Notes under the pieces: generated by a model | What the model was told of the DNA's origin: nothing | The model's database searches: none | The model's input: only the letters and a program-made list of their open reading frames with translations | Shown: positions 8,606 to 17,905 of the stretch, one piece after another | Layout of the letters: each line of letters starts with the position of its first letter | How positions within the stretch are numbered: the first letter of the stretch is position 1 | NCBI RefSeq assembly: GCF_019891175.1 | Contig: NZ_CP072600.1 | Coordinates: 4,278,001-4,342,000 of the forward strand | Direction of reading: 5' to 3' | DNA from: Leptothermofonsia sichuanensis E412 | GTDB lineage: Bacteria; Cyanobacteriota; Cyanobacteriia; Leptolyngbyales; Leptolyngbyaceae | Length of the DNA stretch: 64,000 nucleotides | Translations under genes and position numbers: made by a program

Positions 8606-10021
8606 CTATGATCGTCTGTTCTTATAACTACGCCGCCGCATCAAGAACTCTGGTAAATCGACCCTGGCGTGGGCAGGGCTGACAGAGGTAAGGTGAGCGG
8701 GGCTGGCAGGTTCAGGAATGCCACCTGTGGATGCCTGCATGACAGCCAGTAACTCGGTAAGCTCGGCAGGGGGATTGGGCAACAGGTATTCCAGCAGTTC
8801 TTTGAGGCGCTGTACCCGGTTCTGGGTATTGACATAGCGATCTTTCCAGTGCTGAACAGCCGTTTCATATTCACTGGCCTGTTGCGCCTGCCGTAAAATC
8901 TGCTCCTGCATTTCATGGGTCTGACGTTCCAACTCACAGGCGCGAGACAACTGCCGCTCCCGGTCTTCTTCCAGTTCCTGACAGGCCTGCTGAAGCATTG
9001 CTTGAGTGGTCTGTTGTCGGGCAATTTCGGCTTCCAGTTCTTCAACCTTTGCCTGCACGATCGCCAGCGTGCCCTCCAGGGCAACTTTTCCTTTTGCCTG
9101 ACGGGAATTGTGGGTAGATTGGGGGGGATCCACAATCAGGGTGGGTTGATTTTCCAGATGCCGGCGTGCCTGGTTCAGTTCAGTGGTGAGTAGTTCCAGG
9201 CTGGACTGACGCTCCGCCAGAGTTTGGGTCAGGCTTTCTACCTGGGCCTCTGCCCGCCCTAGCTGAATTTCCAGTTCACCGACCCGCACCCTGGCCGCCA
9301 GGGCCTCTGCCTCTAACTCTAAAACGCGCTGCTGCTGAACACGGAATCCATGTTGATAGTCTGCCAGTTGTTTTTCTAAAGACTGCTGATAAATTTGTCC
9401 TTCGGCGCGATCGCGGGCCAACTGGCTGTGCAGATTTCCCAATTCTGTCTGCTGCGTCTGGGTCAGAGTTTCCATCATGATCAGCAGTTCTTGCAGGGTG
9501 CGATCGCGCTCCTGGCTATCTGTTTTCTGGGAATCCAGGGCTTCTTGCTGTTCTGCCAGTTGCCGTTTGAGGCGCACAATTGCCTGCTGCTGAATATTCG
9601 CAATTTCCTCTGTAGAAGCCAGTTGCGTCTCCAGAAATTGCTGGTCAATCATCTGATGCCGCAGTTCCTTAAGGCACGCCTGGGACTGATCCAGTGCCTG
9701 CTCCAGGTGTCGGATCCGCTCAACCTGACTGTGGGACAGGGACCGTGCCTGCACTAACTCTGCCAGCAAGTTACCCTGCTCGCTTTCCCACAACTGACGC
9801 TGGCGTTTAATTTCTCTGGCAGCCTGCTGTTTTAAGTCCTGAATGATTGCCTGCATTTCGGGATCACACCGATCCAGATTGAGTGGCAACGGAAAATCGC
9901 AGCTAAGGTCCAGTTGTTCATCCGTCTGGGGAGCGATCGCTACATCCACAGCAATCCCTTCGTCAGAGTAACTGCCATTCTCTACCGAGCGGGGATCATG
10001 AAGGATGTTCGGCTCAGACAC
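8606..10021 (-). CDS. Long coiled-coil protein of unknown function
   Basis: A 471-residue protein. Residues about 60-400 are almost wholly heptad-rich and Gln/Glu/Leu-rich (for example LKQQAAREIKRQRQLW, LARDRAEGQIYQQSLEKQL, VEELEAEIARQQ), predicting a long coiled coil. The N-terminus (about 55 residues) is acidic and probably disordered; the C-terminus is a Pro-rich linker ending in a basic tail (LMRRRSYKNRRS). No membrane segment, signal peptide or enzymatic motif is visible. A structural or scaffold role is likely, but I do not recognise the family. Ordinary codon usage; no clear operon partner. Confidence 0.75.
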   Translation of the reverse strand: MSEPNILHDPRSVENGSYSDEGIAVDVAIAPQTDEQLDLSCDFPLPLNLDRCDPEMQAIIQDLKQQAAREIKRQRQLWESEQGNLLAELVQARSLSHSQVERIRHLEQALDQSQACLKELRHQMIDQQFLETQLASTEEIANIQQQAIVRLKRQLAEQQEALDSQKTDSQERDRTLQELLIMMETLTQTQQTELGNLHSQLARDRAEGQIYQQSLEKQLADYQHGFRVQQQRVLELEAEALAARVRVGELEIQLGRAEAQVESLTQTLAERQSSLELLTTELNQARRHLENQPTLIVDPPQSTHNSRQAKGKVALEGTLAIVQAKVEELEAEIARQQTTQAMLQQACQELEEDRERQLSRACELERQTHEMQEQILRQAQQASEYETAVQHWKDRYVNTQNRVQRLKELLEYLLPNPPAELTELLAVMQASTGGIPEPASPAHLTSVSPAHARVDLPEFLMRRRSYKNRRS

Positions 10022-10185
10022 TCAGGACCTCCCGAAATGCTGGCTGGGATCTGCATTTCACTATCAGCCTCGATCTACATTAATAGACTCAGCGACGAAA
10101 TGCCGATATTGTAAATTAACTCTACCCAAAAATAGTTTTCAATTTTAGGAATGTGGAGATGAGTTAAGGAATCAGGATTTCATAA

Positions 10186-10295
10186 CCTGAACCTTCACCA
10201 CAGAGACACGGAGGGCACAGAGGAATTTCTCTACGCTGTCTGTGCCGCTGTGGTAGGATCCTAAGGTTTTCGATTTATTGAATCAACGATCCTGA
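10186..10295. repeat. Palindromic repeat E, long copy
   Basis: CACCACAGAGACACGGAGGG pairs with CTGTGCCGCTGTGGTAGG around AATTTCTCTACG; flanked by AACCTGAA on one side and TTGAATCAACGATCCTGAAG on the other. It lies between the coiled-coil gene's promoter and the 3' end of the next minus-strand gene. Confidence 0.6.
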
Positions 10296-10304
10296 AGATC
10301 TTGT

Positions 10305-10601
10305 TTAAGAAGCATTCTCTTGTGGGAAACTGGCCGCGGTTGAAGTGGGAGACTCCACTGCAACAGGCTGACCTAACTTGAGATCGTTCAAAGACCAGCG
10401 ATATTCCACCGGCAGCTTATAGCGCTGGCAGCTTTCTTCCAGATGCTTTTGCTGAGCCAGTGCCTTGCGCAGTGTAATAATGAGTTGATGCACCTGTTCC
10501 TGGACAGCAGGTGTTGAATTGGCAGTGAACATTGTCTGGCGCTCCAGCAGTTGCAGCAGCAATTCGTAATGAATGTGAGACGGGAGGGGAATGGGTTCCA
10601 T
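10305..10601 (-). CDS. Small conserved cyanobacterial protein (DUF5340-like)
   Basis: A 98-residue soluble protein starting MEPIPLPSHIHYELLLQLLE. Residues 10-65 are helical and rich in Gln/Leu; the C-terminal 30 residues are Ser/Thr/Ala-rich and probably disordered. I associate this N-terminal sequence with a small cyanobacteria-specific family (DUF5340), from memory. No function is known to me. It is followed 90 bp downstream in position by trpC on the same strand, which would be transcribed before it, so it could share the trpC transcript. Confidence 0.65.
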   Translation of the reverse strand: MEPIPLPSHIHYELLLQLLERQTMFTANSTPAVQEQVHQLIITLRKALAQQKHLEESCQRYKLPVEYRWSLNDLKLGQPVAVESPTSTAASFPQENAS

Positions 10602-10694
10602 GCAGACAACCTACCTCAAATAGATGAATCAACCAACAGAGTCAAGCAAACTCGAGATTCCCAATTATGAGAACTAAAAGCGAATCACCCAGAT

Positions 10695-11594
10695 TCAGGA
10701 AGATGGGGTGGGTGCTACAAATAGTTGAGCCAGGGCTTCGGCAGGATCGGATTGCCGCATCAGGGATTCTCCAATCAGAACAGCATTGGCTCCCGCATTT
10801 GCCACCAGGCTCAAATCAGCGGACGTGTGTAATCCTGATTCACTGACGACCAGAATATCCCGTGCTTGCAGGTGCTCTCGTCGTTGTGCCAGCAGGTCAC
10901 AGGTCGTCTGTAAGCTGACTGAAAAATCATGCAGGTTGCGGTTATTAATCCCAATCAGACGAACCTCTTCCAGGGCAAGCACTCGATCAAGCTCCTCCAG
11001 CGTATGCACTTCAATCAATGCGGTCAATCCCAACGTCCTGGCAATTTTCAGAAAATATTGCAGATCCTTATCTGGCAGAATGGCTGCGATCAGTAAGACA
11101 GCATCTGCCCCGTTTGCCCGTGCCAGGTACATCTGATAAGGGTAGAGGATAAAGTCCTTACAGAGCAGGGGTAAATCCGTGACTGAGCGAATTTTAGAGA
11201 GATTGTCAAAGCTACCTTGAAAAAATTTTTGATCGGTCAAAACGGAAAGACAGGTTGCCCCCCCTCGTTCATAGGCCTGGGCGATCGCCACCGGATCAAA
11301 ATCCGCCCGAATCACCCCTTTGCTGGGAGATGCTTTTTTCACCTCTGCAATCACCGCAGGCTGGGTTTTACCCTGTTTGAGTGCCTCTAAAAAGTTATGG
11401 GGCGGCGGGAGTTTCTGTAACTTCTTCTGAAGTTCAACCAGCGGCTGCAACTGCCGCATCCGTTCAACTTCTCCTTCCTTGTACCAGACGATTTCCTCCA
11501 AAATATGCTGGGGATCGCCACCAGGCACTTTTACCTGGTAGCGCATGTCTTCAACAGCAATCACTGGATTTGGCGGACGACGACGGATCTTCAT
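10695..11594 (-). CDS. trpC: Indole-3-glycerol-phosphate synthase
   Basis: Converts 1-(2-carboxyphenylamino)-1-deoxyribulose phosphate to indole-3-glycerol phosphate in tryptophan synthesis. The 299-residue TIM-barrel protein shows [13 protein letters not shown] (catalytic Lys), [11 protein letters not shown] (catalytic Lys), [27 protein letters not shown] and [15 protein letters not shown] (phosphate-binding). The N-terminal extension of about 40 residues before the barrel (starting [17 protein letters not shown]) is usual in cyanobacterial TrpC. It follows lpdA on the same strand after about 190 bp; other trp genes are not in the window. Confidence 0.96.
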   Translation of the reverse strand: MKIRRRPPNPVIAVEDMRYQVKVPGGDPQHILEEIVWYKEGEVERMRQLQPLVELQKKLQKLPPPHNFLEALKQGKTQPAVIAEVKKASPSKGVIRADFDPVAIAQAYERGGATCLSVLTDQKFFQGSFDNLSKIRSVTDLPLLCKDFILYPYQMYLARANGADAVLLIAAILPDKDLQYFLKIARTLGLTALIEVHTLEELDRVLALEEVRLIGINNRNLHDFSVSLQTTCDLLAQRREHLQARDILVVSESGLHTSADLSLVANAGANAVLIGESLMRQSDPAEALAQLFVAPTPSS

Positions 11595-11787
11595 GGGCCA
11601 GTTAGGTCAGGGCGTGTCAACACAGACATTCAGACGAGAAAGTATAGACTCTCTGACTGATGGTCATTGAAACTATTTGATAGCGTAACGCAATTGAGAG
11701 AATTTACAGGAGGCAAAGGTATAGGTCTATACGAAATTCCAGCTTTCTTCTGCCGTCAGTGGGTTGAGCGTTAAGCGTTGGGATGCC

Positions 11788-13221
11788 TCAATGCGCTCCA
11801 ATTGCCCGTTTATAGGCTTCATCCAGCACTTCTGAAAGGGTCGGATGGGTATGGACAAGGAATGCCAGATCGTGAACCGTCTGGCGTTGGGCGATCGCAC
11901 TGGCGGCTTCGTGGATCAGGTCAGAGGCGTGCAGCCCAAAGATATGAACACCAAGTAGTTCGCCAGTGTCCTGGCGATAAATCACCTTAGCAATGCCTTC
12001 CGTCTCTCCTTCCGCGAGCGCCTTGGCGTTGCCCTTGAAATAGGTGCGCACAGACGCCACTTCAAACCCTTCTGCTTTCCCTTTTTCCTGGGCAGTCGTT
12101 TCCGTCATACCCACAAAGCCAATTTCAGGGTGGGTAAAGGCGGCTGCCGGAATGCTGTGATAGTCCACAGTCCGGGGGCGTCCACAAATGTTTTCTACCG
12201 CGACAATCCCCTGGGCGGAGGCAGCGTGCGCCAGCATCATCTTGCCGGTGGCATCCCCAATCGCCCATAAATGGGGCACGGGTTCTCCTCCGGCCAAAAC
12301 CGCCAGATGATCATCAATGGGAATGAAGCCGCGCCGATCCACCGCTGCACCCACTGAATCCAATCCCAGATCGTTAGTGAAGGGAACTCGTCCAGTTGCA
12401 ATCAGGCAGGCATCCACTTCCAAGATTTCGACCGTTTCTTTCGTTTTCGCGTCTGCCAGTTCAATCACGACTGGAGATCCTGGGGTCACCTTCTTAGCCA
12501 GCATTCCGACCTTTGTTTCAATGTCACGGGGAGTGATCAACACCCGCTGGGCCAGCTTGGCTATATCAGGGTCGAATCCTGGCATCAGTTGGTCAAGCGC
12601 TTCAATCAAGGTAATTTCACACCCCAGTGCTGAGTAGACATCGGCAAATTCCAGCCCGATGTAACCGCTGCCAACGATCGCAATCCAGGGGGGCAGAGAT
12701 TCCAGCCGCACAGCGTCATCACTGGTAAACACTGTTTTGTGATCAATTTCTACCCCAGGGGGCACAAACGGCACGGAACCAGGAGCCAGCAGGATGTCTC
12801 TGGCGGTGATGGTCTTTTCGCCATCTGGTGTGGTAACTACAATTTTTTGAATCCCGGCAACCTTTGCCCGCCCGTGAATGGTATCAACCCCAATCCGTTT
12901 CAGACTGCCGATCAGCCCCTCCCGCTGTTTGGTGACAATCATGTTGGCATGGTCGGCGATCGCCTGTCGATCAAACATCACGCCCTCTACCTGAACACCC
13001 AACGCCTTCAGATGCCCCGCATTCTGTAACTCGCGCACCTTGCCCGAAGCTGCCAGCAGTGCTTTTGAGGGGATACAGCCACGGTTAACACAGGTGCCGC
13101 CCATCTCCGCTGCTTCCACAATGGCAGTCTTCAAGCCGCAACTAACGGCATGGAGAGCGGCTCCGTGCCCGCCCACACCAGCTCCAACAATGACCAGATC
13201 GTAATCGAATGACTGACTCAC
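11788..13221 (-). CDS. lpdA: Dihydrolipoyl dehydrogenase (E3)
   Basis: FAD/NAD-dependent oxidoreductase that reoxidises dihydrolipoyl groups of the pyruvate dehydrogenase and glycine cleavage complexes. The 477-residue protein has the FAD motif [16 protein letters not shown] (10-25), the redox-active disulfide C44/C49 in [16 protein letters not shown], the NAD motif [16 protein letters not shown], the second FAD motif [14 protein letters not shown], and the catalytic His-Glu in HTHPTLSE (His about 459). The start ATG at 13219-13221 has AGAAGTGATG-type spacing. Next to trpC, as I recall from other cyanobacteria. Confidence 0.95.
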   Translation of the reverse strand: MSQSFDYDLVIVGAGVGGHGAALHAVSCGLKTAIVEAAEMGGTCVNRGCIPSKALLAASGKVRELQNAGHLKALGVQVEGVMFDRQAIADHANMIVTKQREGLIGSLKRIGVDTIHGRAKVAGIQKIVVTTPDGEKTITARDILLAPGSVPFVPPGVEIDHKTVFTSDDAVRLESLPPWIAIVGSGYIGLEFADVYSALGCEITLIEALDQLMPGFDPDIAKLAQRVLITPRDIETKVGMLAKKVTPGSPVVIELADAKTKETVEILEVDACLIATGRVPFTNDLGLDSVGAAVDRRGFIPIDDHLAVLAGGEPVPHLWAIGDATGKMMLAHAASAQGIVAVENICGRPRTVDYHSIPAAAFTHPEIGFVGMTETTAQEKGKAEGFEVASVRTYFKGNAKALAEGETEGIAKVIYRQDTGELLGVHIFGLHASDLIHEAASAIAQRQTVHDLAFLVHTHPTLSEVLDEAYKRAIGAH

Positions 13222-13406
13222 ATCACTTCTCCCGTTAATTCCTTCCTATTTTCGGTTGCAGAGGGGGAATCGGACAACTATCCCAGGCAATCCCCATCTG
13301 GAGAGAGGGGGAGCAAAGTAAGATGAGGTAGGGGATAACAAACCAAAGCGTGGTTGCGCTTGTACCTGTCGTCCCCACTTGCCGTTACCTTTTTCCCTTT
13401 CTTTCT

Positions 13407-13925
13407 ATGGCCAATCTTGTCTGGCTTTACTGGGTTCTGGTGGCTGTGATGGTCTTCGGAGTGGTGGGTTCTGTGGTGCCAGCCATTCCTGGGATCAGTC
13501 TGATTGTAGGGGCGATCGCGGTCTGGGGATTGGTCAAAGGCTTTGCCAGCGTCAGCGTGGCACTGACAGTTGCGATCGTACTCCTGCTGCTGAGTGTACT
13601 GATTGATTTTCTGGCAACCTACCTGGGTGCCAGACAGGCAGGTGCCAGTAAGTGGGGCCAGATTGGTGCCATCGTTGGTCTGGTGGTGGGTCTTTTAGGA
13701 CTGCTGCCAGTTCTGCCCATTGGGGGTCCAATTCTGGGCGTTATCTTAGGTCCCCTCCTGGGGGCAATGGTGGGAGAATTGCTTTATCGCAGAAATCTGG
13801 TGCTGGCTACGAAGGCCGCCGTTGGAATTGTGGTGGGTTCCATTGTGGGAAACCTGATTCAGGGAATTTTGGCGATCGCCAGTCTGGTTGTTTTCCTGAC
13901 CACCACCTGGCCCTATTCCACCTGA
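13407..13925 (+). CDS. DUF456 family membrane protein
   Basis: About 172 residues from the ATG at 13407; an upstream GTG at 13350 in frame is less likely because the extra residues are not typical. Hydrophobic, Gly/Val-rich segments at about residues 4-24, 28-45, 50-75, 88-125 (PVLPIGGPILGVILGPLLGAM) and 145-170 predict five or more membrane spans. The pattern of two Gly-rich glycine-zipper-like stretches is characteristic of DUF456, whose function is unknown. It is divergently oriented from lpdA with 185 bp between. Confidence 0.75.
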   Translation: MANLVWLYWVLVAVMVFGVVGSVVPAIPGISLIVGAIAVWGLVKGFASVSVALTVAIVLLLLSVLIDFLATYLGARQAGASKWGQIGAIVGLVVGLLGLLPVLPIGGPILGVILGPLLGAMVGELLYRRNLVLATKAAVGIVVGSIVGNLIQGILAIASLVVFLTTTWPYST

Positions 13926-14037
13926 AAAGCTAACACCAGCTCAGGATTCCTCCAGGTTTGGCCTGAGGTAGCGCTTCACCAGGGGCATTCCCAGGCAGAG
14001 CCTGGAATTGCAGGTATTTTATTTCTGGCTAGATTCC

Positions 14038-14796
14038 TCAGCAATCTACCCCAAAGCCATAGAGGGCACGACACTGCCGGAGTTCAGGTGGAGTGCCCAG
14101 CGAAAACCCGCGGGCAATTTCATCACAGCGTTCGTTGCCTTCATCCCCTGAATGGCCGCGCACATGCACCCACCTGACGGCTGGAGAATTGAGCAAATCT
14201 AACCGTTGCCAGAGGTCTTGATTTTCAACGGGCTTTCCTTTGGAATTCTTCCATCCCTTCCGTTTCCAACCCCTGATCCATTCAGTAATTCCCTTCAAGA
14301 CGTATTCGCTGTCGGTATAAAGCTCGATTGGCTCCGGTTGCTCAGTCGCCTTGAAAAAACTGAGCGCATGGATAGCCGCCTCCATCTCCATCCGATTGTT
14401 GGTTGTCCTGGGAGCAGATCCACCCAGTTCATGCACAGAACCATCCGTACAATAGATCACAACTCCCCATCCACCGGGGCCAGGATTGCCAGAACAGGCA
14501 CCGTCTGTATAGATACGCTGAATATGAATACCCTGAATCGAGGGGGAGCTTTCCTGCATAGGTTGGGGCTGGGACGGTTGGAGGTTGGGCTTATGGCTCA
14601 CCACGTCGATTTCAGACCGGGTTGAGGGCAAAAAATCCAGCGGAATGTTTAATTCCTGTAATTTTGCCTCCATTGCCTCCGTCCGCCGCCGCTCCTGCTC
14701 CAACTGCTGAAGGGCTTCAGCCAGCCGTTTTTCTGCAAGTTCTACCCGCTCTGCTAAGGTCAGCGATTGATCTGATTCATCTGTTGGTGCTGGCAT
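14038..14796 (-). CDS. rnhA: Ribonuclease HI with N-terminal coiled-coil extension
   Basis: Cleaves the RNA strand of RNA-DNA hybrids. From the ATG at 14794-14796 the product is 252 residues; the longer reading would need TTG at 14805. Residues about 8-45 form a charged coiled coil ([20 protein letters not shown]), followed by a Ser/Pro/Gln-rich linker. The RNase H domain occupies about 92-245: [16 protein letters not shown] (first Asp), [13 protein letters not shown] (Glu), [12 protein letters not shown] (Asp), the basic handle [14 protein letters not shown], and [17 protein letters not shown] (His and Asp). The N-terminal coiled coil is unlike the hybrid-binding domain of eukaryotic RNase H1 and may mediate oligomerisation. 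Confidence 0.92.
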   Translation of the reverse strand: MPAPTDESDQSLTLAERVELAEKRLAEALQQLEQERRRTEAMEAKLQELNIPLDFLPSTRSEIDVVSHKPNLQPSQPQPMQESSPSIQGIHIQRIYTDGACSGNPGPGGWGVVIYCTDGSVHELGGSAPRTTNNRMEMEAAIHALSFFKATEQPEPIELYTDSEYVLKGITEWIRGWKRKGWKNSKGKPVENQDLWQRLDLLNSPAVRWVHVRGHSGDEGNERCDEIARGFSLGTPPELRQCRALYGFGVDC

Positions 14797-14830
14797 GTAA
14801 ATCAAAGGTTCTTAATTTCCGTTGAGGATA

Positions 14831-14922
14831 CACCCTTTTTCAAGGGTGTGAAGTACAGTGGGGTGCTCTGCACCCCACTGTACTTCACACTCCCGTACTT
14901 TACTCAATTGAAAAACGCTATA
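14831..14922. repeat. Palindromic element C with perfect hairpin
   Basis: Two perfectly complementary 21-base arms (14846-14866 and 14870-14890) flank a 3-base loop; the arm core is GAAGTACAGTGGGGTGC. Outside the hairpin lie CCCTTTTTCAAGG on the left and TTTACTCAATTGAAAAACGCTATA on the right. Just after it, GCTATAAATATAA is tandemly duplicated (14918-14942). Other copies: 43352, 47863 (inverted) and 54514. Confidence 0.85.
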
Positions 14923-15028
14923 AATATAACGCTATAAATATAAGGATTTGAGTCGGAGATCGTGATTCAGGACTCTCGTGGCATCTTACCTCACACCACC
15001 CCTCATGCTCCCATAGTGATTTGGGACA

Positions 15029-15105
15029 GTGTTGCTGAATAGCCCTATGAATTGAACCTTTCAATTCATACAACCTCTAAATTCATACCTGAAATCAGCA
15101 ACACC
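15029..15105. mobile_element. 77-bp MITE-like element D with 9-bp target duplication
   Basis: The element runs from GTGTTGCTGAATAG to GAAATCAGCAACACC (imperfect terminal inverted repeats) and contains internal ATGAATTGAA/TTCAATTCAT palindromes. It is flanked exactly by TTTGGGACA at 15020-15028 and 15106-15114, a 9-bp direct repeat. It is too short to code. GGTG.TGCTG ends and 8-9 bp duplications are hallmarks of the IS1 family, so it is probably a non-autonomous IS1-like derivative (inference). Confidence 0.85.
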
Positions 15106-15203
15106 TTTGGGACAGATGGAGACGGCCTCAGGTTGGGTGATTCCTCTGCTCTCCCATCCCCCTACCGTGCTAATCTTCATTTGCAAGCGATCGCCCCCCA
15201 CCC

Positions 15204-16520
15204 ATGACCAAACCGAAAATTATTGTTCTGGACGACGACCCCACCGGCTCTCAAACGGTTCACAGTTGTTTGCTGTTAATGCAATGGGATGTGGAAACGT
15301 TGCGATTGGGATTGGCAGATGCGGCACCCATTTTCTTTATATTGACCAACACCAGGGCGTTAACCCCGGAAAAAGCCGCATCGGTCACGCGAGAAGTCTG
15401 CCGCAACCTCAAGCAGGCGATCGCCCTGGAAGCCATTCACGACTTTCTGGTGGTGAGTCGTTCGGACTCGACGCTGCGGGGTCATTATCCCATTGAAACA
15501 GATGTCATTGCGGAGGAGTTGGGTCCCTTTGATGCCCACTTTCTCACCCCCGCTTTCTTTGAAGGTGGACGCATTACCCGCGAGAGCATCCATTACCTTA
15601 AGGTGAATGGGGTCGATACCCCCGTCCACGAAACCGAATTTGCCCGTGACTCCGTCTTTGGCTATCACCACAGCTACCTGCCAGCCTATGTTGAGGAGAA
15701 GACCCAGGGGCAGATCCCGGCAAGTTCCGTCGAGCGCTTTTTGCTGTCAGACATCCGTTCAGGGGTACTGGAACGGTTAATGCACCTGCACGATAACCAG
15801 TGCGGTGTTGTGGATGGCGAGACTCAGGCAGATTTGAACCAGTTTGCGGCAGATGTTTTGACGGCGGCGGCTCAGGGCAAACGCTTTTTGTTTCGCAGTG
15901 CGGCCAGTCTACTGACTGCCCTTGCCGCCCTTCCTCCCCAGGCGATCGCCCCGGAGGACATGGCAGCCTATGTTCGTAATGGTAAACCTGGTGCCGTCAT
16001 TGTTGGCTCCCATGTCCAGAAAACCACAGAACAACTGCAACAACTTCTCCAGGAACCCGATACGGTTGGAGTCGAGATAGCGGTTGCCCACCTGCTGGAG
16101 CAAACCGGCGATCCAAAAGCTGCCTTATTAACCAGGGCAGTGCAACAGGTCCATCAAATTCACGCCGCTGGAAAAACCCCCGTTGTTTACACCAGTCGCC
16201 AGGAACTGACCTTTGAAGATGCCCAGATTCGGCTGAATTTTGGGGAGTCCGTCTCTGCACTACTGATGGATATCCTGCGCCATCTCCCGGAGGACATTGG
16301 ATTTCTGATCAGCAAAGGGGGCATTACCTCAAACGACACCCTCAGCAAAGGACTGGCTCTCAGAACTGCCAGCCTTCTGGGACAGGTGTTACCTGGTGTT
16401 TCAATGGTTCGCACCCCAGCCGAACATCCTCAATTTCCCAATCTACCCGTTGTTCTCTTCCCTGGTAATGTAGGCGATGCCAGTGCACTGGCTACTGTGT
16501 ATCGGCGATTGAGACATTGA
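15204..16520 (+). CDS. Four-carbon acid sugar kinase family protein (DUF1537)
   Basis: A 438-residue kinase of the family that includes 3-oxo-tetronate and D-threonate/D-erythronate kinases. The N-terminal domain begins KIIVLDDDPTGSQTVHS (Asp-rich substrate-binding motif), followed by FVVSRSDSTLRGHYP-like sequence (VVSRSDSTLRGHY) and FLTPAFFEGGRIT; the C-terminal nucleotide-binding domain has KPGAVIVGSHVQKTT, GFLISKGGITSND and VVLFPGNVGDASAL. All conserved blocks are intact. The natural substrate is not predictable; in other bacteria neighbours are tetronate dehydrogenases or aldolases, none of which is present here. It appears monocistronic. Confidence 0.87.
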   Translation: MTKPKIIVLDDDPTGSQTVHSCLLLMQWDVETLRLGLADAAPIFFILTNTRALTPEKAASVTREVCRNLKQAIALEAIHDFLVVSRSDSTLRGHYPIETDVIAEELGPFDAHFLTPAFFEGGRITRESIHYLKVNGVDTPVHETEFARDSVFGYHHSYLPAYVEEKTQGQIPASSVERFLLSDIRSGVLERLMHLHDNQCGVVDGETQADLNQFAADVLTAAAQGKRFLFRSAASLLTALAALPPQAIAPEDMAAYVRNGKPGAVIVGSHVQKTTEQLQQLLQEPDTVGVEIAVAHLLEQTGDPKAALLTRAVQQVHQIHAAGKTPVVYTSRQELTFEDAQIRLNFGESVSALLMDILRHLPEDIGFLISKGGITSNDTLSKGLALRTASLLGQVLPGVSMVRTPAEHPQFPNLPVVLFPGNVGDASALATVYRRLRH

Positions 16521-16594
16521 ACAATGAGGCATCAACACCATCTAAAAGATAAAAACCTCTGAAATAGTCAGATTTCAGAAACTTTTACGTTGGA

Positions 16595-16665
16595 AGCGGG
16601 TAGCGAGAATCGAACTCGCAACTAAAGCTTGGGAAGCTTTCGTTTTACCACTAAACTATACCCGC
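16595..16665 (-). tRNA. tRNA-Gly(CCC)
   Basis: On the minus strand the acceptor arm GCGGGTA pairs with TACCCGC; the D arm contains TTTAGTGGTAAAAC; the anticodon stem AAAGC/GCTTT encloses the loop TTCCCAA with anticodon CCC; the T arm is CGAGTTCGATTCTCG. The discriminator is T, as expected for tRNA-Gly, and CCA is not encoded. The 71-base length is typical for glycine tRNAs. Confidence 0.95.
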
Positions 16666-17300
16666 AGACGATAGCTCGTTCGTTGGAGGTGCAGAGAAAC
16701 TCAACAAAAGGTCATCCGATCAAGAGATAGACTTCAGTTCTAGGTCTTAGACCCGGATTCTGATCCAAAACGATTATTCAAGCCCATTGCTTTAATCTGC
16801 ACCCATTGTGGTTAGCGCCTCTCTGCAAAAAAGCATTATACCGTATCCAGACTTAGGATTGCTATTTCATTTCAATTAGGATGGGTAACTGAGAATACCC
16901 CTGAACGGGTGAATTCAAGAGCGTTCAACCTGGGTTATACCAGTAATATAAAGATTCAGTGTATACCGTTCTTTACATCACATCTGCGATGTTATTCTCA
17001 TAGAACCTGGGGTACACTGCCTCTAGAGGCTATCTATCCCGATAGAATCTTTGATCGAGCGTATTCTTGTACAGGGGGGAACGCCCACTTGACGATTTTC
17101 AGTTCAGGGGGGATACTTCCCTAGAGTTTTAGAAATGTTAGAGCTTACATAGCTTTAAATTTTTGAGGTCTATTGGGATTGTGACAGGGTTTCGCTCTTG
17201 GTCTGTGTCTGCAAACTTGCTCAGGTTTGCGATCGCACAGCCTCTAACCACCGGGATGTGCAGCCATCCCTTTTGAAATTGGATTCGGCGGTTACTTACC
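16666..17300. other. 635-bp spacer without recognised gene
   Basis: Between tRNA-Gly and a small ORF I see no convincing coding region. Short stem-forming stretches occur (CCCCTGAACGGG near 16900, CCTCTAGAGG near 17020, GGGGGGATACTTCCC near 17108) and the last 200 bp are relatively A/T-rich. The region could hold a small RNA or the leader of the gene at 17301, but nothing matches an RNA family I know. Confidence 0.5.
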
Positions 17301-17534
17301 ATGCTTCAATCAGAATCACTTCACTTCGACGGTACAGGCGGTTTTTCAGTTGGAGACAGTGAACATATTCAGTTCCGACCAGGAAACCGGAGTCGATTTG
17401 CTTCAGATTCTACAAACGGCCATACTGCTTTATTAGAATCTCTGATTCCGGAAGGCGTGAGTCCAGTGAAGCGGGCTGTGATTGAAAGACTGGTAACCTT
17501 ATGGTTAGCTGACTCCAGGCTGGATGTTGCCTAG
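17301..17534 (+). CDS. Hypothetical 77-residue protein
   Basis: Starts with an ATG at 17301 and ends at 17532-17534. The N-terminal half is Ser/Gly/Asp-rich; the C-terminal half (SLIPEGVSPVKRAVIERLVTLWL) forms an amphipathic helix. No signal peptide or known domain. It may be real because it is a clean reading in a long spacer with protein-like composition, but the ribosome-binding region is weak and I do not recognise it. Confidence 0.45.
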   Translation: MLQSESLHFDGTGGFSVGDSEHIQFRPGNRSRFASDSTNGHTALLESLIPEGVSPVKRAVIERLVTLWLADSRLDVA

Positions 17535-17535
17535 G

Positions 17536-17620
17536 AATCAGGCTTTTATGACCTGAAGTTTCACCACAGAGATACAGAGGGCACAGAGGAGTTGCTCTCT
17601 ACCCCTGTGATGAGATTCTG
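17536..17620. repeat. Palindromic repeat E
   Basis: AATCAGGCTTTTATGACCTG, then TCACCACAGAGATACAGAGG and GCACAGAGGAG, closely resembling the copy at 10186. It directly follows the stop codon of the small gene before it. Confidence 0.6.
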
Positions 17621-17905
17621 GATGTTCGAGGTTAATTGAATTCGGGATAATAGTTTTATTATCGTCTATTTTTATTATCAGAAATTTATTTGATTCGGCG
17701 TTCTTCTGTGGCGGTGGCAAATGTTGGAATCGCAACCGCTGCTGTCTTTCGTTTAAAATGAGCGCAGGCAGCTTATCTTTCGACTGGAAGACCTTCCAGA
17801 AGTTAGGTTTTCTGCCCGGCTTAAGAATTGCAAACTGGTAGGGTTTGCGAAAACCTTTGGGTTGCCTCTGTAGTCAAAGCTGTGTTGCGCCCTGGGAAAA
17901 GCCCT

